From Azotosporobacter soli (GTDB lineage: Bacteria; Bacillota; Negativicutes; SG130), in NCBI RefSeq assembly GCF_030542965.1, contig NZ_JAUAOA010000002.1:124001-188000 (forward strand): a stretch of 64,000 nt of DNA, in the 5' to 3' direction. Under the pieces are notes generated by a model. That model was not told the DNA's origin. It made no database searches and saw nothing but the letters and a program-made list of their open reading frames with translations. The translations under genes and the position numbers were made by a program. Below, one piece after another: positions 7,856 to 18,071 of this stretch. Within the stretch, counting starts at the first letter, position 1, and each line of letters opens with the position of its first letter.

Positions 7856-10228
7856 TTATTCTTTCGTCTTTTTCGCTTTTTTCGGGCCGCGCCGCCGTTT
7901 CTTGTGATGCTTCTTGCCGGATTCGGCTTTCGCCGCCGGTGCGGTCAAATCGAGCAGCTGCGGTGCAGCGCCTTCGATTTTTGCTTTGCCCAGCTTATCG
8001 CTGCGCTTTTTATCGCGTCCCCGATCCAACTTGGCTCGTCCGCGTCCCTGCCCTTTCTTGGACGGCGCAAACGCTTTGCCGCGCGAGGTGTGTCCTTCCT
8101 TCAGCAGCAGGAAATCGATCTGGCGGTCATCGACGCTAACGCGGTAGACTTTGACCTTGACTGCGTCGCCCAAACGATAGACGTTTTTCGTCCGCTGGCC
8201 GATCAGGCAAAACTGGTCTTCGATGTATTGATAATAGTCGTCATCCATCGTCGCCAGGCGCACCATGCCTTCGATGCCGATTTCCAGTTCGACGAACATG
8301 CCAAACGACGTGACGCCGCTGACAAAGCCGGGCATAGTTTCGCCGACGAAGCGGGCCATGTACTCGGCCGCCTTAAGATCGACCGTGTCGCGCTCGGCTT
8401 CAGCTGCCGCACGTTCGCGCTGCGAGCAGTGCTGTACGAGTGGAGGCAGTTCCGCAGTCAGCTGTTCTTTGCGCTTTTCCGAAATGCCGCCGCTCTGCCA
8501 ACTTTCGCGCAGCAAGCGGTGCACGATCAAATCCGGATAGCGACGGATCGGCGAGGTAAAATGCGTGTAAAATTCGGCCGCCAGGCCAAAATGCCCAAGA
8601 TTGGCCGCTTCGTAACGCGCCTGCTTGAGCGAACGCAGCATCACGGTGCTGAGCATCCGTTCTTCCGGTCGGCCAATCAAACCCTGGAGTACTTTTTGCA
8701 GCGCCATCGGCTTGATCTCGGCGATGTTTGGAATCGTATGGCCGAAGTTATGCAACATGTTGTTGAGGCGGATCATCTTGTCTTCGTCCGGTTCTTCATG
8801 CACGCGATAGACAAAGGGAACTTTTAATTTGTTCATATGCTCAGCCACGGTTTCATTGGCAATGAGCATGAATTCTTCGACGATCGATTCGGCCAGCGTT
8901 CGTTCGCGTTTTGTAACGGCGACCGGCACGCCCTGTTCGTCGAGTTTTATCTTAAGTTCCGGGAAATCAAAATCGATCGCGCCGCGTTTCATCCGCCGCT
9001 TGCGCAGAATCGCGCAGAGCGTTGCCATGTTTTCCATGTGCGGCACAAGTTCCTTGTATTCTTCCGCCAGCGCCGCATCCTTGTCGACGAGAATTTTTTT
9101 CACGATCGTATAGGAAAGGCGACGGCAGACGCGGATCACACCGGGAAAGAGTTCATGCTTCACAACCTGGCCATGCGCGTCGATCTCCATGTGCGCGCCG
9201 AGAATCAGGCGGTCTTCGTTGGCGTTCAAACTGCAGATGCCGTTCGAAAGACGGGTCGGCAGCATCGGCACGACGCGGTCGGCCAGATAGACGCTGGTGG
9301 CGCGATTGCGGCCCTCGACGTCGAGCACCGAATTTTCCTTGATGTAATAGCTGACGTCGGCAATATAGACGCCGAGCAGATGATTGCCGTTCGCAAGCGG
9401 TTCGACATAGACGGCGTCATCGAGATCCTTTGCGTCTTCGCCGTCAATCGTGACGACCGGCAAGTGGCGCAGATCTTTGCGTTGCGTGAGCTCGTCTTCT
9501 TTGATCGTGAGCGGTACGCGCTTGGCGGCGTTCAAGACCTCCTCGGGAAAATCGACCGGCAGGCCGTGCTGCTTGATGATCGACAGCACTTCGACGCCCG
9601 CCTCGCCCTTTTGCCCGAGGAATTCGACGATGACGCCTTCGGCGCTGCGCCGCGCTTGCGGCCAGGAAGTGATCTCCACGACGACCTTGGCGCCGGTTTT
9701 CATATCACCGACATTGCTCTGCGTGATAAAGATATCCTGCCCGATTCGTTTGTCATCGGGCGTAACGAAACCGAGACGCGCGTTGGCTTCAAACGTGCCG
9801 ACGATGCGGCTGTTGGCGCGTTCCACGATGCGCACGATCTCACCCTCGCGCGATCGCCCGCCCGCCGTACCGCCGCGCCCCAGACGCACGACGACCCGGT
9901 CGTTGTGCATGCCGCTGGCCAGATTGTCGGTTGCGATATAGACATCCTCTTCCTTGACGCCGTCAGGCGGCAGATCGGGAATGACAAAGCCAAAACCTTT
10001 TGCGGTCAGCGTAAGACGTCCGACGACGAAGCCGAGCCGTTCCGGCAGACCGTATTTCCCCTCTTCGCTTTTGCAAAGCGCCGCTTCGTCTTCGAGTTCC
10101 TGCAAAACTTCCCAGACCTCTTTTAGCGCATTGCCTTTTAACGCCAGTCCCTCGATCAACGTTTCGGCGCTGATCGCCTTGGCCTTCTCCTGTTTAAAAA
10201 AGGCCAGCACTTGTTGGCGCATCTTCAT
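7856..10228 (-). CDS. rnr: Ribonuclease R
   Basis: Processive 3'-5' exoribonuclease that degrades structured RNA and takes part in trans-translation with SmpB-tmRNA. At 790 residues it carries an N-terminal helix-turn-helix-like region (about 1-70), cold-shock OB domains (about 75-225), the RNB catalytic domain with the metal-binding DAKDLDDAVYV motif (about 265-600), an S1 domain (about 635-720) and a long Lys/Arg-rich tail ending KKAKKTKE. AAGGAGG lies seven bases before the ATG, which overlaps the TGA of the upstream thioesterase gene, indicating coupled translation. Confidence 0.97.
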   Translation of the reverse strand: MKMRQQVLAFFKQEKAKAISAETLIEGLALKGNALKEVWEVLQELEDEAALCKSEEGKYGLPERLGFVVGRLTLTAKGFGFVIPDLPPDGVKEEDVYIATDNLASGMHNDRVVVRLGRGGTAGGRSREGEIVRIVERANSRIVGTFEANARLGFVTPDDKRIGQDIFITQSNVGDMKTGAKVVVEITSWPQARRSAEGVIVEFLGQKGEAGVEVLSIIKQHGLPVDFPEEVLNAAKRVPLTIKEDELTQRKDLRHLPVVTIDGEDAKDLDDAVYVEPLANGNHLLGVYIADVSYYIKENSVLDVEGRNRATSVYLADRVVPMLPTRLSNGICSLNANEDRLILGAHMEIDAHGQVVKHELFPGVIRVCRRLSYTIVKKILVDKDAALAEEYKELVPHMENMATLCAILRKRRMKRGAIDFDFPELKIKLDEQGVPVAVTKRERTLAESIVEEFMLIANETVAEHMNKLKVPFVYRVHEEPDEDKMIRLNNMLHNFGHTIPNIAEIKPMALQKVLQGLIGRPEERMLSTVMLRSLKQARYEAANLGHFGLAAEFYTHFTSPIRRYPDLIVHRLLRESWQSGGISEKRKEQLTAELPPLVQHCSQRERAAAEAERDTVDLKAAEYMARFVGETMPGFVSGVTSFGMFVELEIGIEGMVRLATMDDDYYQYIEDQFCLIGQRTKNVYRLGDAVKVKVYRVSVDDRQIDFLLLKEGHTSRGKAFAPSKKGQGRGRAKLDRGRDKKRSDKLGKAKIEGAAPQLLDLTAPAAKAESGKKHHKKRRRGPKKAKKTKE

Positions 10229-10626
10229 ATTGATTCCTCCTTGGCCGCCATCACGGTGGCCTTGCCTTCGGCTGTAATTGTGCCATCCGGCAATCGTATT
10301 TCTCCTGCCATTTCATACATTCGGCCGCGCTTTTGCACGATGCGCGCCGTCGCGGTCAGCGGCTGACCGATCGGTGTCGGTTTTCGGTAGCGTACCTCAA
10401 GGCGCGCCGTGACCGCATTGAAGCCCAACGCATATATATAGCCAGCCATCACTTCATCCAGCACGGTGCTGACCAAGCCGCCGTGCATAATGCCGTCATA
10501 GCCCTGATGTTCCTGTTTCGGGGTCAGCGTCGTGCGATACTCTTCGCCGACTTGTTCAAATTCCAACTGCAAGCCGATCGGATTCAGTTTGCCGCAGGCA
10601 AAACACCAGTGATTGCGTTCTTCCAT
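10225..10626 (-). CDS. PaaI-type hotdog thioesterase
   Basis: Probable acyl-CoA thioesterase with a single hotdog fold (133 aa). The HWCFACGKLNPIGLQ opening and the central GIMHGGLVSTVLDEVM helix are typical of the PaaI/YbdB-like family, where the HGG segment and the following Asp/Glu form the active site. The substrate is unknown. The ATG at 10632 lies directly against the GGAGGG ribosome site, so the second ATG at 10626 is preferred. It sits between the esterase and rnr in what looks like one transcript. Confidence 0.85.
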   Translation of the reverse strand: MEERNHWCFACGKLNPIGLQLEFEQVGEEYRTTLTPKQEHQGYDGIMHGGLVSTVLDEVMAGYIYALGFNAVTARLEVRYRKPTPIGQPLTATARIVQKRGRMYEMAGEIRLPDGTITAEGKATVMAAKEESI

Positions 10627-10628
10627 CT

Positions 10629-11363
10629 TCATCCCTCCAAAAAGCGGGTCACGGCCTCGTAGACCTGATCCCGTTCCATATCGAGCGTCACGATATGTCC
10701 CGATCTTTCCAGCCAGACAATTTCCTTCTCTTTACTGGCAATCCGCGCATATATATATTCAACGCTTTCCGGCTTCACCGTATGCTCGCGCCGCCCTTGC
10801 ACCAAAAGCGCCGGTACGCTGACGCGCGGTAAAAATTCTTCCGCCTGCCTGATCAAGTCCAAAAGGCTGCTCAGGCTTCTGAGCGGCGTATAATCGTAAT
10901 GAACCAGGTAGCAATCTTCGATTCCGGCGTAACGTCGCCGTTTCTTCGGCGCATAGCTGCGAAAAATCCGGTAGAACGGCAAACGCGCAATCCGTTTATC
11001 ATAAAGAAAAATCGGCGCGCTCAGAGCCGCGACCTTCTCCACCGGCTGCAGCGCAGCCAAACGCAGCGACAGCAACGCACCGAGCGACAAACCGACGACC
11101 TGAACCGAATCGCAAAGGCCGCGCAACAAATGATAACCGTCTTCCACGCAGGCGTACCACTGATGCCAGTTTGTCTGCGCCAGTTCTTCCACCTTCGTTC
11201 CGTGTCCGGTCAGACGCACGCCGAGCACAGTAAAGCCGCGGCCATGCAGATGATCGCCTAAGAGTCTCATTTCAGCCGGTGTTCCGGTAAAACCATGCAC
11301 CAGCAGCACGCCGCGCCGTCCGCCCGGCAATAAAAAGGGCTCAGCCCCCGTCATCAGAGCCAA
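10629..11363 (-). CDS. est: Carboxylesterase of the Est30/YvaK family
   Basis: Alpha/beta-hydrolase that cleaves short-chain carboxyl esters. Features seen are LLVHGFTGTP (oxyanion loop), GLSLG nucleophile elbow (Ser about 93) and SGHIVTLD with the catalytic His (about 223). The position that is Asp in the Est30 triad appears to be Glu here (GRREHTV, about 193). The longer frame opens with GTG at 11381, but AAGGAGG lies inside those first codons and is eight bases before TTG at 11363, so TTG is chosen (244 aa); ATG at 11354 is a third option. The secG-esterase-rnr-smpB order matches Bacillus, where this gene is yvaK. Confidence 0.9.
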   Translation of the reverse strand: MALMTGAEPFLLPGGRRGVLLVHGFTGTPAEMRLLGDHLHGRGFTVLGVRLTGHGTKVEELAQTNWHQWYACVEDGYHLLRGLCDSVQVVGLSLGALLSLRLAALQPVEKVAALSAPIFLYDKRIARLPFYRIFRSYAPKKRRRYAGIEDCYLVHYDYTPLRSLSSLLDLIRQAEEFLPRVSVPALLVQGRREHTVKPESVEYIYARIASKEKEIVWLERSGHIVTLDMERDQVYEAVTRFLEG

Positions 11364-11438
11364 CGGCAGCGCCTCCTTCACATAAGCATTAATACTTTAT
11401 TATACCATAAAGAAATTAATGTATGGTGGTAACGTTAT

Positions 11439-11568
11439 TGAACCACAGATGCCTTTGCTATCACAGAAGTTACAGCGCGGCTTATCAGTACAATAAAAGG
11501 AAGACACGAAGAAGTTCGTTTATAGAAACATCTTCGTGTCTTCCCATTCTTCCTAGCTTCGTGTTAAA
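11439..11568. repeat. Modular intergenic repeat, copy B
   Basis: Starts with the AACCACAG core module (shared with 12976-13102 and 47005-47156), continues through ATCACAGAAG and GCGGCTTA, and ends in CTTCGTGTTAAAA, the right-end motif shared with the other copies. Confidence 0.7.
11499..11544 (-). terminator. Hairpin downstream of trpB2
   Basis: GGAAGACACGAAGA and TCTTCGTGTCTTCC pair perfectly over 14 bp around an 18-base loop. It lies inside repeat copy B, 37 bases after the trpB2 stop, and probably ends that transcript, although no long T-run follows. Confidence 0.55.
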
Positions 11569-11580
11569 ACTCCACCGTTC

Positions 11581-12936
11581 CTATACGTTCGGCAGCGACT
11601 CCAAGCTGGCGGCGAGATCTTGCGCGCCGCAGGGAACGTCCTGCAGATCGCCTGCGAAATAGCGGTCGTACGCCCCCATATCGAAGTGCCCGTGACCGGA
11701 GAGGCAAAAGAGAATCGTCCTGGCTTCGCCCGCTTCCTTCGCCGCCAGCGCTTCGACTATCGCGCCCTGAATCGCATGCGCGGATTCAGGCGCAGGCACC
11801 AGTCCTTCCGTGCGGGCGAAGAGGAGCGCCGCTTCAAACACTTCCTGCTGATTATAGGCACGGCCTTCGATAAAGCCGTCGTGGTACAGCTGGCTCACGA
11901 GCGCCGATTCACCGTGGTAGCGCAGTCCGCCCGCATGGATGCCGGACGGCATGAAGTTATGTCCCAGCGTATACATTTTCGTCAGCGGCGTCAGTTTGCC
12001 AAGATCGCCGTAATCGTAAGCGAACGTCCCCTTTGTCAGCGTCGGGCAGGCGGTCGGCTCGACGCCAACGGCTCTGACCTTGCCGCCGTTAAAGCGGTCT
12101 TTAAGGAACGGAAAGGCAATGCCGGCAAAATTGCTGCCGCCGCCGCACGCTCCGACAATCACGTCGGGATAGGCGTCGAGTTTTTCCAGTTGCTTCTTGG
12201 CTTCGAGCCCGATCACCGTTTGATGCAGTATGACATGGTTCAATACACTGCCCAGCGCATAATTCGTATCGGCGCGCCCGGCAGCTTCTTCGACCGCTTC
12301 CGAGATCGCGACGCCCAAACTGCCGTGTGAATCGGGATCTTTCGCCAAGAGACTGCGACCCGCTTCCGTCAGATTCGACGGGCTTGGAATCACGTCCGCA
12401 CCGAAGATTTTCATAAAGGAACGGCGGTACGGCTTTTGATGGTAGCTGACTTTTACCATGTACACCTTGCATTCCATGTCGTAGAAACTGGCCGCAAGAC
12501 TGATCGAACTACCCCATTGTCCGGCGCCGGTCTCGGTCGTCAGGCGGGTAATCCCGGCCTGCTTGTTATAATACGCCTGCGGAATCGCAGTGTTAACCTT
12601 GTGACTGCCCGCCGGACTGGTTCCTTCATTCTTATAGTAAATCTTAGCCGGCGTGCCGAGCGCTTTTTCCAAACCATAGGCGCGCACCAGCGGCGTCGGT
12701 CTCCAGATGCGGTACTTTTCCACCACTTCTTCCGGTATATCGATCCAGCGTTCCTGGCTCACTTCCTGTTTAATCAGTTCCATCGGAAAGATCGGCGCCA
12801 AGTCTTCCGCCTTTAGAGGCTGCATCGTTCCCGGATGCAGCGCCGGAGCCAATTTGTTCGGCATATCGGCTTGAATGTTGTACCACTGGCGCGGAATCTC
12901 CGCTTCGCTTAACGTCACTTTCTTTTCCATCGTCAT
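11581..12936 (-). CDS. trpB: Tryptophan synthase beta chain, TrpB2 type
   Basis: PLP enzyme that condenses indole with serine to give tryptophan. At 451 residues it is longer than classical TrpB, and its N-terminal segment ([24 protein letters not shown]) is characteristic of the TrpB2 class. The PLP lysine is in [11 protein letters not shown], the phosphate-binding loop is GGGSNF, and GAGQWGSS is the substrate-side loop. There is no trpA or other trp gene beside it, which fits indole salvage by a free-standing TrpB2. Upstream lies a T-box leader with a likely Trp specifier, so expression should rise when charged tRNA-Trp is scarce. A repeat unit separates that leader from the start codon. 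Confidence 0.93.
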   Translation of the reverse strand: MTMEKKVTLSEAEIPRQWYNIQADMPNKLAPALHPGTMQPLKAEDLAPIFPMELIKQEVSQERWIDIPEEVVEKYRIWRPTPLVRAYGLEKALGTPAKIYYKNEGTSPAGSHKVNTAIPQAYYNKQAGITRLTTETGAGQWGSSISLAASFYDMECKVYMVKVSYHQKPYRRSFMKIFGADVIPSPSNLTEAGRSLLAKDPDSHGSLGVAISEAVEEAAGRADTNYALGSVLNHVILHQTVIGLEAKKQLEKLDAYPDVIVGACGGGSNFAGIAFPFLKDRFNGGKVRAVGVEPTACPTLTKGTFAYDYGDLGKLTPLTKMYTLGHNFMPSGIHAGGLRYHGESALVSQLYHDGFIEGRAYNQQEVFEAALLFARTEGLVPAPESAHAIQGAIVEALAAKEAGEARTILFCLSGHGHFDMGAYDRYFAGDLQDVPCGAQDLAASLESLPNV

Positions 12937-12975
12937 ATAGTCTGCCTCCCAATTATTATTGTTTTAAAAATTATT

Positions 12976-13102
12976 TTGAACCACAGATGGCTTCGCCATC
13001 ACGGAAGCCGCATTGCGGCTTAACGGTTTACACCATGGCGGCCAACGGACGCCTGCGTTTCGCGCAGCGAACTGTGTCGCCGCAGGCGACTGTGGTTAAA
13101 AC
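12976..13102. repeat. Modular intergenic repeat, copy C (between T-box and trpB2)
   Basis: AACCACAG followed by a GATGGCTTCGCCATC hairpin, then GAAGCCGCATTGCGGCTTA (nearly identical to the copy at 47005-47156), ending with ACTGTGGTTAAAA, which is the inverse of the left end. It contains several short hairpins and lies wholly inside the trpB2 leader transcript. Confidence 0.7.
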
Positions 13103-13109
13103 GGCCAAT

Positions 13110-13415
13110 AAAAAAACTCCCGTCGCTCTTGCTTATGCAAAAGGGACGAGAGTTATCTCTCGCGGTGCCACCCTAGTTGATCATTCTACGAATGATCCTC
13201 TCCGTCAAAGTACGGGACAAAACGTCCGATACCCGCTTCCTGATAACGGCGGAAGAATCCCGGCAGCGCCTACCCCAAAAGGCTCGGACTGCATCTCCTG
13301 GGCCCATTCCATGAACTGAGCTTTATCGGCCTCCCACCCCCGCCGACTCGCTGAAAACCTCTTTTTTCATGTACTCTTCCCATTCGTCGATGTTGTTGTT
13401 TTCAATTCGTAAACT
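13110..13415 (-). promoter_or_regulatory. T-box riboswitch, probable tRNA-Trp specifier
   Basis: Leader that senses uncharged tRNA and controls trpB2. The invariant T-box AGGGTGGCACCGCG is at 13174-13161. It is followed by a terminator hairpin (13155-13117, AACTCTCGTCCC against CGACGGGAGTT) and a T-run to about 13110. The Stem I distal region (GAGTCGGC, GGGGGTGGGAG, GCCGAT) is recognisable at about 13360-13325. The specifier is read as TGG at 13306-13304 in GGAATGGGCC; this is inferred from position and from the downstream Trp gene. Confidence 0.92.
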
Positions 13416-13421
13416 ATTGTC

Positions 13422-13451
13422 ATTTTAACAGAGACATCATTCTTCTGTCAA
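13422..13451 (-). promoter_or_regulatory. Promoter of the T-box/trpB2 transcript
   Basis: -35 TTGACA (13451-13446), 18-bp spacer, -10 TAAAAT (13427-13422) on the minus strand, placing the start near 13415 just ahead of the T-box leader. Confidence 0.75.
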
Positions 13452-13465
13452 GAAACTTTTCTGGA

Positions 13466-13816
13466 TTAATCGCCGATGGCTACGCAATCTTCGCAGGGTA
13501 TCGTCATGGCCATTCCTCTGCGTTTCCCAAGCCCCGCGTCAGTGGTTTTTCCTGGCCATGGAGGACAAGGATGTCGGACAGGGAATGATTGGCAAGTTCG
13601 CCGAAACTGGCGACAGGGATGTCGCCGGCAGGCAGCGCGCCCGGACGGCGCATTCTGCCTGGAATTTCGCTGGACGCAGCCTTTCATGACCATGTCCGAC
13701 CCGACGTCCGTTTGGGCCAGGTAAAACCACTTCTGCGGACAGAGCTAAAGACCTCATTATTTTCATCATTACCAAGTTAAATTTGCTAAAGCAAGCACCT
13801 CTCACGCTTCTCGCAC
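13466..13816. other. Unassigned intergenic block between T-box promoter and hppA
   Basis: No frame reads like a real protein. The sequence has repeated, partly palindromic words (GGACAAGGATGTC, GGCGACAGGGATGTCGCC) and looks like a decayed or repetitive intergenic element. The function is unknown. Confidence 0.4.
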
Positions 13817-13859
13817 AAAAAGACGCCCTTGCCAGCAATATGCCGACAAAGGCGTCTTC
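13817..13859 (-). terminator. hppA terminator
   Basis: AAGACGCC and GGCGTCTT pair around a 25-base loop just after the hppA stop, followed by TTTTTG on the minus strand. Confidence 0.75.
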
Positions 13860-13866
13860 TCATTTC

Positions 13867-15867
13867 TTACATGTACAAAAGCGGCGCAATGATCAAGGAA
13901 ATCGTACCGGCAACTTTGATCAATGGGTTCATTGCCGGTCCGGAGGTATCCTTGAACGGGTCGCCTACGGTGTCGCCGATAACGGCAGCCGCATGCGTCG
14001 GGGTTCCTTTGCCGCCATGATGGCCGCTCTCGATGTATTTCTTCGCATTGTCCCAAGCGCCGCCGGCGTTGGACATGAAGATTGCCATCAACACGCCCGC
14101 CACGGTTGCGCCCGCTAAGAAGCCTGCCAACGCTTTCGCTCCCATGATGAAACCAACCGCCAGCGGACAGCCGACTGCCAAAAGACCGGGAACCAGCATC
14201 TCTTTGATCGCTGCCTTGGTGCTAATATCGACGCAAGCCGCATAATCCGGCTTGCCGGTGCCTTCCATGATGCCAGGAATTTCCCGGAACTGACGGCGCA
14301 CTTCGCCGATCATTTCAAACGCCGCTTTGCCGACCGCTTCCATCGTCAGCGCACAAACCAGGAACGGCAGCGTGCCGCCGAGGAAGAGGCCGATGATGAC
14401 GTTCGGTTCGGTCAGGTTGATGACCAAGTGGCCATTCGAAAGTAAATGGCCCAGTTTCGGATTTTTCGTGATTTCTTCACCGAACGCGGTAAACAATGCC
14501 AGTGCGGTCAGCGCCGCCGAACCGATTGCAAAGCCTTTGGCAATCGCCGCGGTGGTGTTGCCGACCGAGTCCAGCTTGTCCGTCGTCTTGCGCACTTCCG
14601 GACCAAGTTCCGCCATTTCCGCAATGCCGCCTGCATTGTCGGCCACAGGACCGAACGAGTCTACCGCAACCACCATGCCGGCGGTGCAGAGCATGCCCAT
14701 CGCAGCCATTGCGATGCCGTAGATGCCAGCCTGGTTGAACGAGACCCAAATCGCCACGGCAAAGACGAGAATTGGCAGCGCCGTGCTGCGCAAGCCATTG
14801 GCTACGCCGGAAATGATATTCGTCGCCGCGCCGGTTTCCGAGGCAGCAGCAATATTTCTCGTCGGCTGATGCGCCGATGACGTGTAATATTCGGTGATTG
14901 CGCCTACGGCCACGTTGACGACCAAGCCGCAAACGATCGCGATGAAGATGCCGAAGCCCTTATCGCCGAAAATATGAGTAGCCAACCCGTAAGCCAGGGC
15001 GGCGGTAATGATATTTGTGCCCCACAATCCGCGATTGAGCGCGGCTTGGGGATCGCCGTCCTCACCGGTACGGACGAAGAAGGTGCTGATAATCGCCGCG
15101 GCAATGCCGATTGCGCCGATTAAGAGCGGGAAAATGACGCCGTTAATGCCGTACAGCGTATTGCCGATCAGCATCGCTGCAATCGCGGTCGCGCCGTACG
15201 ATTCGAACAGGTCAGCGCCCATACCGGCAGTGTCGCCGACGTTATCGCCAACGTTATCCGCAATAACGGCCGGGTTGCGCGGATCGTCTTCCGGTATGCC
15301 CGCTTCTATCTTGCCGACCAAGTCTGCGCCAACGTCAGCCGCTTTGGTATAAATACCGCCGCCGATTCTCGCGAAGAACGCGATTGCGCTGGCGCCAAAG
15401 GCAAAGCTGTTGATGACGACCGGATCGCGGAAGATGATGTAAAGCACCGATACGCCGAGCAATCCGAGACCTGCGACCGACATGCCCATGACGACGCCTG
15501 CCCGAAAAGAAACACTAAGCGCCTTGTTCAAGCTGCTGCGCGCCGCCTCTGTGGTGCGGGCATTTGCCTTGGTAGTGGACGTCATGCCTACATACCCGGC
15601 TACAGCTGAACAAACGGCGCCTACTAAAAAGGACACTGCCAGTTTATAACCTTCTACATAAAACAATACGCAGAAGATGATGACGGTGAAGGGGATCAAC
15701 GTCTTGTATTGACGGTTTAAGAATGCCATCGCCCCTTCAAAGATCGCCTGAGATAAATACTGCATTCTTTCATTGCCAGGATCTTCACTTAACACGCTGT
15801 TCATACAATATGCTGCAAACAATAATGCCACAATACCTGCCAGTGGTGCAATAAATACTAATTCCAT
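13867..15867 (-). CDS. hppA: Membrane-bound K+-dependent pyrophosphatase (ion-pumping)
   Basis: Multi-spanning inner-membrane enzyme that couples PPi hydrolysis to export of Na+ or H+. The 666-residue length and about 16 hydrophobic segments fit the family. The catalytic loop [35 protein letters not shown] is complete and a second acidic loop near the C-terminus includes [13 protein letters not shown]. The GNTTAA segment has Ala where K+-independent enzymes have Lys, indicating K+ dependence. The ion pumped cannot be decided by eye. The frame extends to 15912, but GGGAGG seven bases before the ATG at 15867 and the [11 protein letters not shown] start support the shorter form. It lies between secG and the T-box unit. 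Confidence 0.94.
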   Translation of the reverse strand: MELVFIAPLAGIVALLFAAYCMNSVLSEDPGNERMQYLSQAIFEGAMAFLNRQYKTLIPFTVIIFCVLFYVEGYKLAVSFLVGAVCSAVAGYVGMTSTTKANARTTEAARSSLNKALSVSFRAGVVMGMSVAGLGLLGVSVLYIIFRDPVVINSFAFGASAIAFFARIGGGIYTKAADVGADLVGKIEAGIPEDDPRNPAVIADNVGDNVGDTAGMGADLFESYGATAIAAMLIGNTLYGINGVIFPLLIGAIGIAAAIISTFFVRTGEDGDPQAALNRGLWGTNIITAALAYGLATHIFGDKGFGIFIAIVCGLVVNVAVGAITEYYTSSAHQPTRNIAAASETGAATNIISGVANGLRSTALPILVFAVAIWVSFNQAGIYGIAMAAMGMLCTAGMVVAVDSFGPVADNAGGIAEMAELGPEVRKTTDKLDSVGNTTAAIAKGFAIGSAALTALALFTAFGEEITKNPKLGHLLSNGHLVINLTEPNVIIGLFLGGTLPFLVCALTMEAVGKAAFEMIGEVRRQFREIPGIMEGTGKPDYAACVDISTKAAIKEMLVPGLLAVGCPLAVGFIMGAKALAGFLAGATVAGVLMAIFMSNAGGAWDNAKKYIESGHHGGKGTPTHAAAVIGDTVGDPFKDTSGPAMNPLIKVAGTISLIIAPLLYM

Positions 15868-16023
15868 TCCTTTTCCTCCCTTATCATGGTAACCGGAACA
15901 AACCGAATCCAAATTTGGCGAAAAAGACCCACTCCTGAACCACTTCTACTACACCTAGCTCAATGGTTACCTAGCACGTTTTCTAGCGCGGCTATATCCT
16001 GTTTTCTGCTGCAAAGATTGCTG

Positions 16024-16254
16024 CTAACGCATCAATTTGGCCAATGCCAACGTGAGAATGACAAACAATGCTCCCAAGATCATGGTCAGTTTGGCTAAAG
16101 CTTGATCCATGCCCTTTTTCCGACCGCCGAAGAGAACATCGGCGCCACCTGCGATGGAACCGGACAAACCTTGGCTTTTACCGGACTGCAGTACGACAAC
16201 GGCAATCAGCGCCAAGGAAACGATGGCTTCTAAAATCATTAATGTGGTAACCAA
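16024..16254 (-). CDS. secG: Preprotein translocase subunit SecG
   Basis: Small inner-membrane component of the SecYEG channel (76 aa). Two hydrophobic helices (about 3-22 and 52-72) flank the conserved QSGKSQGLSGSIAGGADVLFGGRKK loop. The frame opens with ATG at 16281, but AAGGAGG falls inside its first codons. TTG at 16254, eleven bases after that site, gives the normal length and the usual hydrophobic start. In Bacillus secG also precedes the esterase-rnr-smpB-ssrA group; here hppA and trpB2 lie between. Confidence 0.93.
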   Translation of the reverse strand: MVTTLMILEAIVSLALIAVVVLQSGKSQGLSGSIAGGADVLFGGRKKGMDQALAKLTMILGALFVILTLALAKLMR

Positions 16255-16495
16255 CTTAGTAACACCCTCCTTCCAGTACATGCTTCTCTTATTTTAGCAC
16301 ATGTAACATTCTTTTGTATACAGCTGCTCTCGCGTTTTCCTAAATTTCAGAATAATCTTTCATAATAACTTTACTAATTGCACTACCCATGTTTGAGAAG
16401 ATCTCCCAGTAAAAAGAATTCTATTTTATGACGTCTTTCCAGTGTAACATAAAAAATGAAAATCGATGCGCCTTCCATTAAAACTGACGACGAGA

Positions 16496-16602
16496 TTTTA
16501 ACGCGAAAAGGGGAAGAAAGGCAACGCTAGAAAAAATTCAATTTTATTTTTTCTTTGCACTCTTCTCAGCTTTCTTTTTCGCTTCGCAGCTTCGTGTTGA
16601 AT
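16496..16602. repeat. Modular intergenic repeat, copy D
   Basis: Bounded by TTTTAACGCGAA on the left and TTCGTGTTGAA on the right, variants of the AACACGAA/TTCGTGTT ends of the other copies. The interior is purine-rich then pyrimidine-rich and can form a long weak hairpin. Confidence 0.55.
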
Positions 16603-16646
16603 CCCCCACGTTCCATAACAAGCCACTTCTTGCATGCCTTTAGTTC

Positions 16647-16677
16647 AAAAAAGCAGCCCGCTTGCGCGGACTGCTTT
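16647..16677 (-). terminator. Terminator of the glycolytic operon (after eno)
   Basis: AAAGCAGTCCGC, GCAA loop, GCGGGCTGCTTT then TTTT on the minus strand: a strong intrinsic terminator. Confidence 0.9.
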
Positions 16678-16766
16678 CAGCACTCTTTCTCACCATCCTG
16701 TTGATCTCAGACAGGCAAGCCTGTTTGAGGACCGGCCAACAGCAACGAAAAGAATCAACTTCTATC

Positions 16767-18062
<1,296 letters not shown>

Positions 18063-18071
18063 TTATCTTTC

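Larger units (their letters stand above)
11382..11580. other. Intergenic region between trpB2 and esterase
   Basis: Holds one copy of the modular intergenic repeat (11439-11568) and its internal hairpin; no gene is seen. Confidence 0.6.
16255..16766. other. Intergenic region between eno and secG
   Basis: About 500 bases without a gene. It contains the eno terminator (16647-16677) and a copy of the intergenic repeat (16496-16602). The rest is A+T-rich with no recognised feature. Confidence 0.6.

Noticed and set aside
8837-10126. 429-codon plus-strand frame opposite rnr
   Set aside because: Antisense to ribonuclease R, whose RNB and S1 motifs are intact.
15868-16023. Possible tRNA or small RNA between hppA and secG
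   Set aside because: No cloverleaf, CCA end or strong hairpin could be drawn; left as plain spacer.
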